Made by a program: the position numbers and the translations under genes. Below the pieces are notes generated by a model that did no database searches, was not told the origin of the DNA, and saw nothing but the letters and a program-made list of their open reading frames with translations. A DNA stretch of 35,409 nucleotides from an uncultured Clostridiaceae bacterium (GTDB lineage: Bacteria > Bacillota > Clostridia > Lachnospirales > Lachnospiraceae), in assembly GCA_946185495.1 (NCBI GenBank), contig CAMHJT010000010.1, positions 1 through 35,409 of the forward strand, in the 5' to 3' direction. Shown piece by piece: positions 31,103 to 35,409 of the stretch. How positions within the stretch are numbered: the stretch's first letter is position 1; each line of letters begins with the position of its first letter.

Positions 31103-32941
31103 TCATTCCTGCCGGGCCAGCTCGCCCAAAAATCTGGATGGCTCCTGCTCCCGGTTGAAATACTCCTTCGTCTCATAAATATGCAGGTATGTCCTCGCCC
31201 TGGTCATCGCCACATAAAACATCCGGCGTTCCTCCTCCAGCTCGTCCTCCCTGACAGCCCGACGGTAGGGGGTCATTCCCTCATTCGCGTCCAGAATAAA
31301 TACGACGTCAAATTCCAGTCCCTTTGCGCTGTGCATGGTGGTGATCACGACTCCATTCCTGTTCTCCTTCGTTCCCGCTCTGACGTGCTGCTCAAATTTC
31401 TCCCGGTACGCCCGGATTCCCTCTGTCCACTCCTCAAGGGAGGCGTATGCCTTCGCCATCTCCTGCACCTCATCCAGGACGGCAAAAAGCTCATCCGCGT
31501 TGATATGCCGGTAATCCGCATATTCCCGAAGATAAGCGTCATATCCGATGGCTTTCCGTATGAAATTCACAGCCGGAAAAGGTTTGAGCTTTGACAGGGT
31601 TTTCAGCTCATACTCAAACTGAAGCACATTTTCCTCCGCCCAGTCCTTGCCCCTGCAGGCCGCGAGCAGCTTTCTGAAATCAACGACGGGCTCCGTCAGA
31701 AGCTCCCTGGACAGATACCGCTTCGGCTTATTCATTATGCGCAGGAAGAGCGCCCTGTCCCGTTGCCCCGCCGCTGCATTCATATAATCAAACAGAGTCT
31801 TCACCGTAAAATGATCGTAAATGCAGGGAATGGAATCCCGAAGCTGAAACGGGATATTGAATCCCATCAGAGTGTTCGCGATCGGCCTCGACTGCACATT
31901 CGTCCGCACAATGACTGCCATCTGCGCATACGGAATCCCTCTGCCATGGTATTCCTGCAGCATCCTTGCCACATGCGCGTTCTCATCCTGCAGCGTCTTC
32001 ATATGATGCACCCTGACCGGCTCCTCATATCCCCTGGCGCTTTCCAGCTCTTTCCTGTAACGCTGCCTGTTACAGGAGATCAGCCTTGCGGCACCCTCCA
32101 CAATATTTCTGCTGCACCTGTAGTTAACACCGAGCAGTGTCATGGCAGCATCCGGATAATCCTCCCTGAACCGCAGCATGATCTCCGGCCTTGCGCCCCG
32201 GAAGCCATAAATGCTCTGGTCATCATCACCCACGATAAACAGATTGTTTTCCGGCGCCGCCAGCATTTTCGTGATCTCATACTGCAGCCTGTTGATATCC
32301 TGAAACTCGTCCACCAGAATATAGGCGTACCGTTTCTGCAGGAGGGCAAGGATATCCGGTCTCTCCTTCAAAAGCTCATAGCAGTACACCATCATATCAT
32401 CAAAATCCAGCTTTCCAAGCGCCTCCACCCGCTCCTCGTACTCCCTGTAGACCTCGCGGAAAAGTTCGTCCGAGAGGCAGGAGGAATAAAAATTCCTGAG
32501 GCTGATCATGTCACCCTTCATCATCCCGATTTCCCGAATGATATTAGAAATCAGCTCCTCCTCATCGTCACAGTCAATCTGCCTGTTTCTGATGATCTCT
32601 TTGAGCAGCGCGTATTTCTCATTCTCCGTCAGCACCTGCTCCGGCCGGTATCCATATGCCATTTTCAAAATATAAAAAAACACAGAATGAAATGTGCCAA
32701 AGGTACATACATATCTGCGATCTTCTGTCAGCTCAAGAAACCGCTGTTCCATTTCCTTCGCGCTAGCCCTTGTAAATGTGACCACAAGAATATTGGCAGG
32801 ACTGACGCCCGCCTCCTCGATCAGATACCGGATCCTGTGCACCATGGAGGTGGTCTTGCCGGAACCAGGTCCCGCCAGCGCGATCATCGGCCCCTTCACA
32901 TGACGGATGGCTGCCATTTGTCCTTCATTAAAATGCGGCAT
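31103..32941 (-). CDS. UvrD/Rep-family superfamily 1 DNA helicase
   Basis: 612 residues, somewhat short for PcrA/UvrD (about 700-750). Motifs in order: Q-motif FNEGQMAAIRH; Walker A LAGPGSGKTTSMVHRI; Ia VVTFTRASAKEMEQR; Walker B YILVDEFQDINRLQYEI; III VGDDDQSIYGFRGA; IV VNYRCSRNI; V TTMHSAKGLEFDVVFI; VI RRMFYVAMTRARTYL. An ATP-dependent 3'-5' helicase for repair or replication. It lacks the long C-terminal tail of PcrA. It lies 177 bases after gltX and converges exactly with the protease gene. Confidence 0.93.
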   Translation of the reverse strand: MPHFNEGQMAAIRHVKGPMIALAGPGSGKTTSMVHRIRYLIEEAGVSPANILVVTFTRASAKEMEQRFLELTEDRRYVCTFGTFHSVFFYILKMAYGYRPEQVLTENEKYALLKEIIRNRQIDCDDEEELISNIIREIGMMKGDMISLRNFYSSCLSDELFREVYREYEERVEALGKLDFDDMMVYCYELLKERPDILALLQKRYAYILVDEFQDINRLQYEITKMLAAPENNLFIVGDDDQSIYGFRGARPEIMLRFREDYPDAAMTLLGVNYRCSRNIVEGAARLISCNRQRYRKELESARGYEEPVRVHHMKTLQDENAHVARMLQEYHGRGIPYAQMAVIVRTNVQSRPIANTLMGFNIPFQLRDSIPCIYDHFTVKTLFDYMNAAAGQRDRALFLRIMNKPKRYLSRELLTEPVVDFRKLLAACRGKDWAEENVLQFEYELKTLSKLKPFPAVNFIRKAIGYDAYLREYADYRHINADELFAVLDEVQEMAKAYASLEEWTEGIRAYREKFEQHVRAGTKENRNGVVITTMHSAKGLEFDVVFILDANEGMTPYRRAVREDELEEERRMFYVAMTRARTYLHIYETKEYFNREQEPSRFLGELARQE

Positions 32942-33021
32942 TCGTTCATCCTTTCCCTAAATCCTATCGACGGCTCTGCATTCATCAGGCAGAGAAGGGC
33001 TTACCCGCGTCTGCCCGCCGC

Positions 33022-33065
33022 GAGCCGCCGGTCAGTCATTGCTGACATCTTCCTCCCGGCGGCTC
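33022..33065. repeat. Nested GC-rich hairpin between gltX and the helicase gene
   Basis: GAGCCGCCGG (33022-33031) and CCGGCGGCTC (33056-33065) pair perfectly over 10 bp; GTCAG/CTGAC (33031-33046) forms an inner stem. No T-run follows on either strand, so it may stabilise an mRNA end or act in processing. Confidence 0.6.
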
Positions 33066-33118
33066 TGCGATACAAACAGAGAGGACCAATTGTCGATCAA
33101 TCAGCCCTCCCGTATCCG

Positions 33119-34579
<1,461 letters not shown>

Positions 34580-34663
34580 ATCCTCTACCTCAAAATAATC
34601 TGTATATAAGCGCATCCGGATCTTCATGGACGGGCATCGGCGCGCAGCCTATCCCGTCCCTTC

Positions 34664-35164
34664 TTATCTGCCGCAGCACTGCTTGTATTTTTTGCCACTG
34701 CCGCAAGGGCATGGATCATTTCTTCCAATCTTTTTCGGCTTCACTATCGTCTTGGACTTCTTCTGCAGCTTATAAAGCTCGCTTCTTCTCTCATCGGACA
34801 AAAGCGGCTTCCATTCGTCTAAGGTGTAAAGCCATTCCGCCTCACAGTCCACCATGTTCATATAAAGCTTCTCCAGATCCATGTCTATGGAAACCTGGGT
34901 ATTTTCATCCATCTCTTCTATATCATTCGGCGTCTTCAGGCTGTCATTGATTCCATCCAGAAAGCCTGTGATCAATTGGATCGTTGTATCATATTTTTCA
35001 GCAAGCTCCTTCACGGTACCGGTTACGATCTCGTTCGGGTTCGCCAGCAGCTTCTTATAGATTCCCTGCTCCACTCCAAAATAATTCAGCCAGAACTGCT
35101 TTCCCTCCGGCGTTCTGTCATCCAGTCCATAGGCATAATTGCGCCAATCTGTCAATAAACTCAT
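34664..35164 (-). CDS. SEC-C metal-binding domain protein
   Basis: 166 residues from ATG at 35164 ([16 protein letters not shown]); an ATG four codons earlier is possible. The C-terminus is a SEC-C motif, [18 protein letters not shown], which binds zinc as in the SecA tail. The rest is helical and acidic ([34 protein letters not shown]). Related stand-alone SEC-C proteins are common in Clostridia; their function is uncertain. It has one of the strongest promoters in the window and probably shares a transcript with gltX. Confidence 0.85.
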   Translation of the reverse strand: MSLLTDWRNYAYGLDDRTPEGKQFWLNYFGVEQGIYKKLLANPNEIVTGTVKELAEKYDTTIQLITGFLDGINDSLKTPNDIEEMDENTQVSIDMDLEKLYMNMVDCEAEWLYTLDEWKPLLSDERRSELYKLQKKSKTIVKPKKIGRNDPCPCGSGKKYKQCCGR

Positions 35165-35243
35165 TTGTCTTACCATCCTTCTTCACTATACTGTCATTCT
35201 GTCAGACCTGTACATCCATTTGAAAAAACGTACAACAGATTAG

Positions 35244-35272
35244 ATTATACCAAACTGCCTTTTTTTTTTCAA
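35244..35272 (-). promoter_or_regulatory. Strong sigma-A promoter for the SEC-C-gltX unit
   Basis: On the minus strand TTGAAA (35267-35272), a 17-bp spacer beginning with an A-run, then TATAAT (35244-35249). Leader of about 70 bases. Confidence 0.8.
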
Positions 35273-35290
35273 GTCTATCATGCAATCGAT

Positions 35291-35409
35291 TCAAGATTCT
35301 GATTCCTTCTCTTCCTCCTGACAGCGGACACCCTCAATAATCTCGTCGCGCATCCGCGTCAGTTCCGCCTCGTCCCTATCCGGCATGGACACCTTAAACT
35401 GTGCTAGAA
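35291..35409 (-). CDS. C-terminal end of a gene of unknown function
   Basis: The last 38 codons before TGA at 35291-35293 read LAQFKVSMPDRDEAELTRMR and then an acidic end (QEEEKESES). Open to the window edge. Charged and helical; the family cannot be told from this fragment. Confidence 0.5.
   Translation of the reverse strand, partial: LAQFKVSMPDRDEAELTRMRDEIIEGVRCQEEEKESES

Overview
The window comes from a spore-forming, probably motile, gut-type member of the Clostridia, most likely Lachnospiraceae. The signs are a GerW/YtfJ spore protein beside its usual DUF2953 neighbour, a CheV chemotaxis adaptor, Bacillota-type promoters and strong AGGAGG ribosome sites, secreted proteins with DUF6273, CBM26-like and BIG2-like domains, and moderate GC. 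I saw no rRNA, tRNA, CRISPR array, phage or transposase gene. Family names come from recognised motifs, not from a database search.

Layout. (1) 1-6236: a surface-protein locus built around a divergent promoter pair. To the left run a secreted CBM26-tipped metallophosphoesterase and a DUF6273 protein that is cut by the window edge. To the right runs a Sec-exported BIG2-like protein carrying seven copies of an ungapped 16-residue motif ([YF]DPxxNxxxxVYGPP[EI]). It overlaps by 11 bases a radical SAM/SPASM enzyme whose ribosome site is formed by codons of the last motif copy. This looks like a RiPP-type substrate/maturase pair with an unusually large, secreted, multi-core substrate, and it is the most novel item here. 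(2) 6329-10879: a leftward run of rhomboid-like membrane protein, two unknowns, DUF2953, GerW and a 45-residue membrane protein. (3) 10982-16116: LysM protein, repeat-tailed lipoprotein, GNAT enzyme, HisF, HisH and a large acidic membrane-anchored unknown. (4) 16272-21590: DUF6465 protein, CheV with a lipoprotein, an OmpR-type two-component system whose kinase is split in two reading frames, an unknown and acylphosphatase. (5) 21831-22395: a decayed metallophosphoesterase gene. (6) 22450-27877: a pantothenate/CoA operon, panG-panB-panC-panD-coaBC-HAD phosphatase, with panD flanked by two copies of a roughly 130-bp repeat. (7) 27998-35409: YhfC-like membrane protein, zinc-binding lipoprotein, a subtilisin-like protease, a UvrD/Rep helicase, GltX, a SEC-C protein and the end of one more gene.

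How the genes work together. The CoA operon covers alpha-ketoisovalerate plus aspartate to 4'-phosphopantetheine apart from pantothenate kinase, with a DUF2520 Rossmann protein in the ketopantoate reductase position. HisH and HisF form one enzyme. The two-component pair is a signalling unit, although its kinase appears broken or split. Three separate exported proteins end in, or contain, in-frame tandem DNA repeats (48-bp, 30/153-bp and 39-bp units), so surface-protein length is probably variable in this strain.
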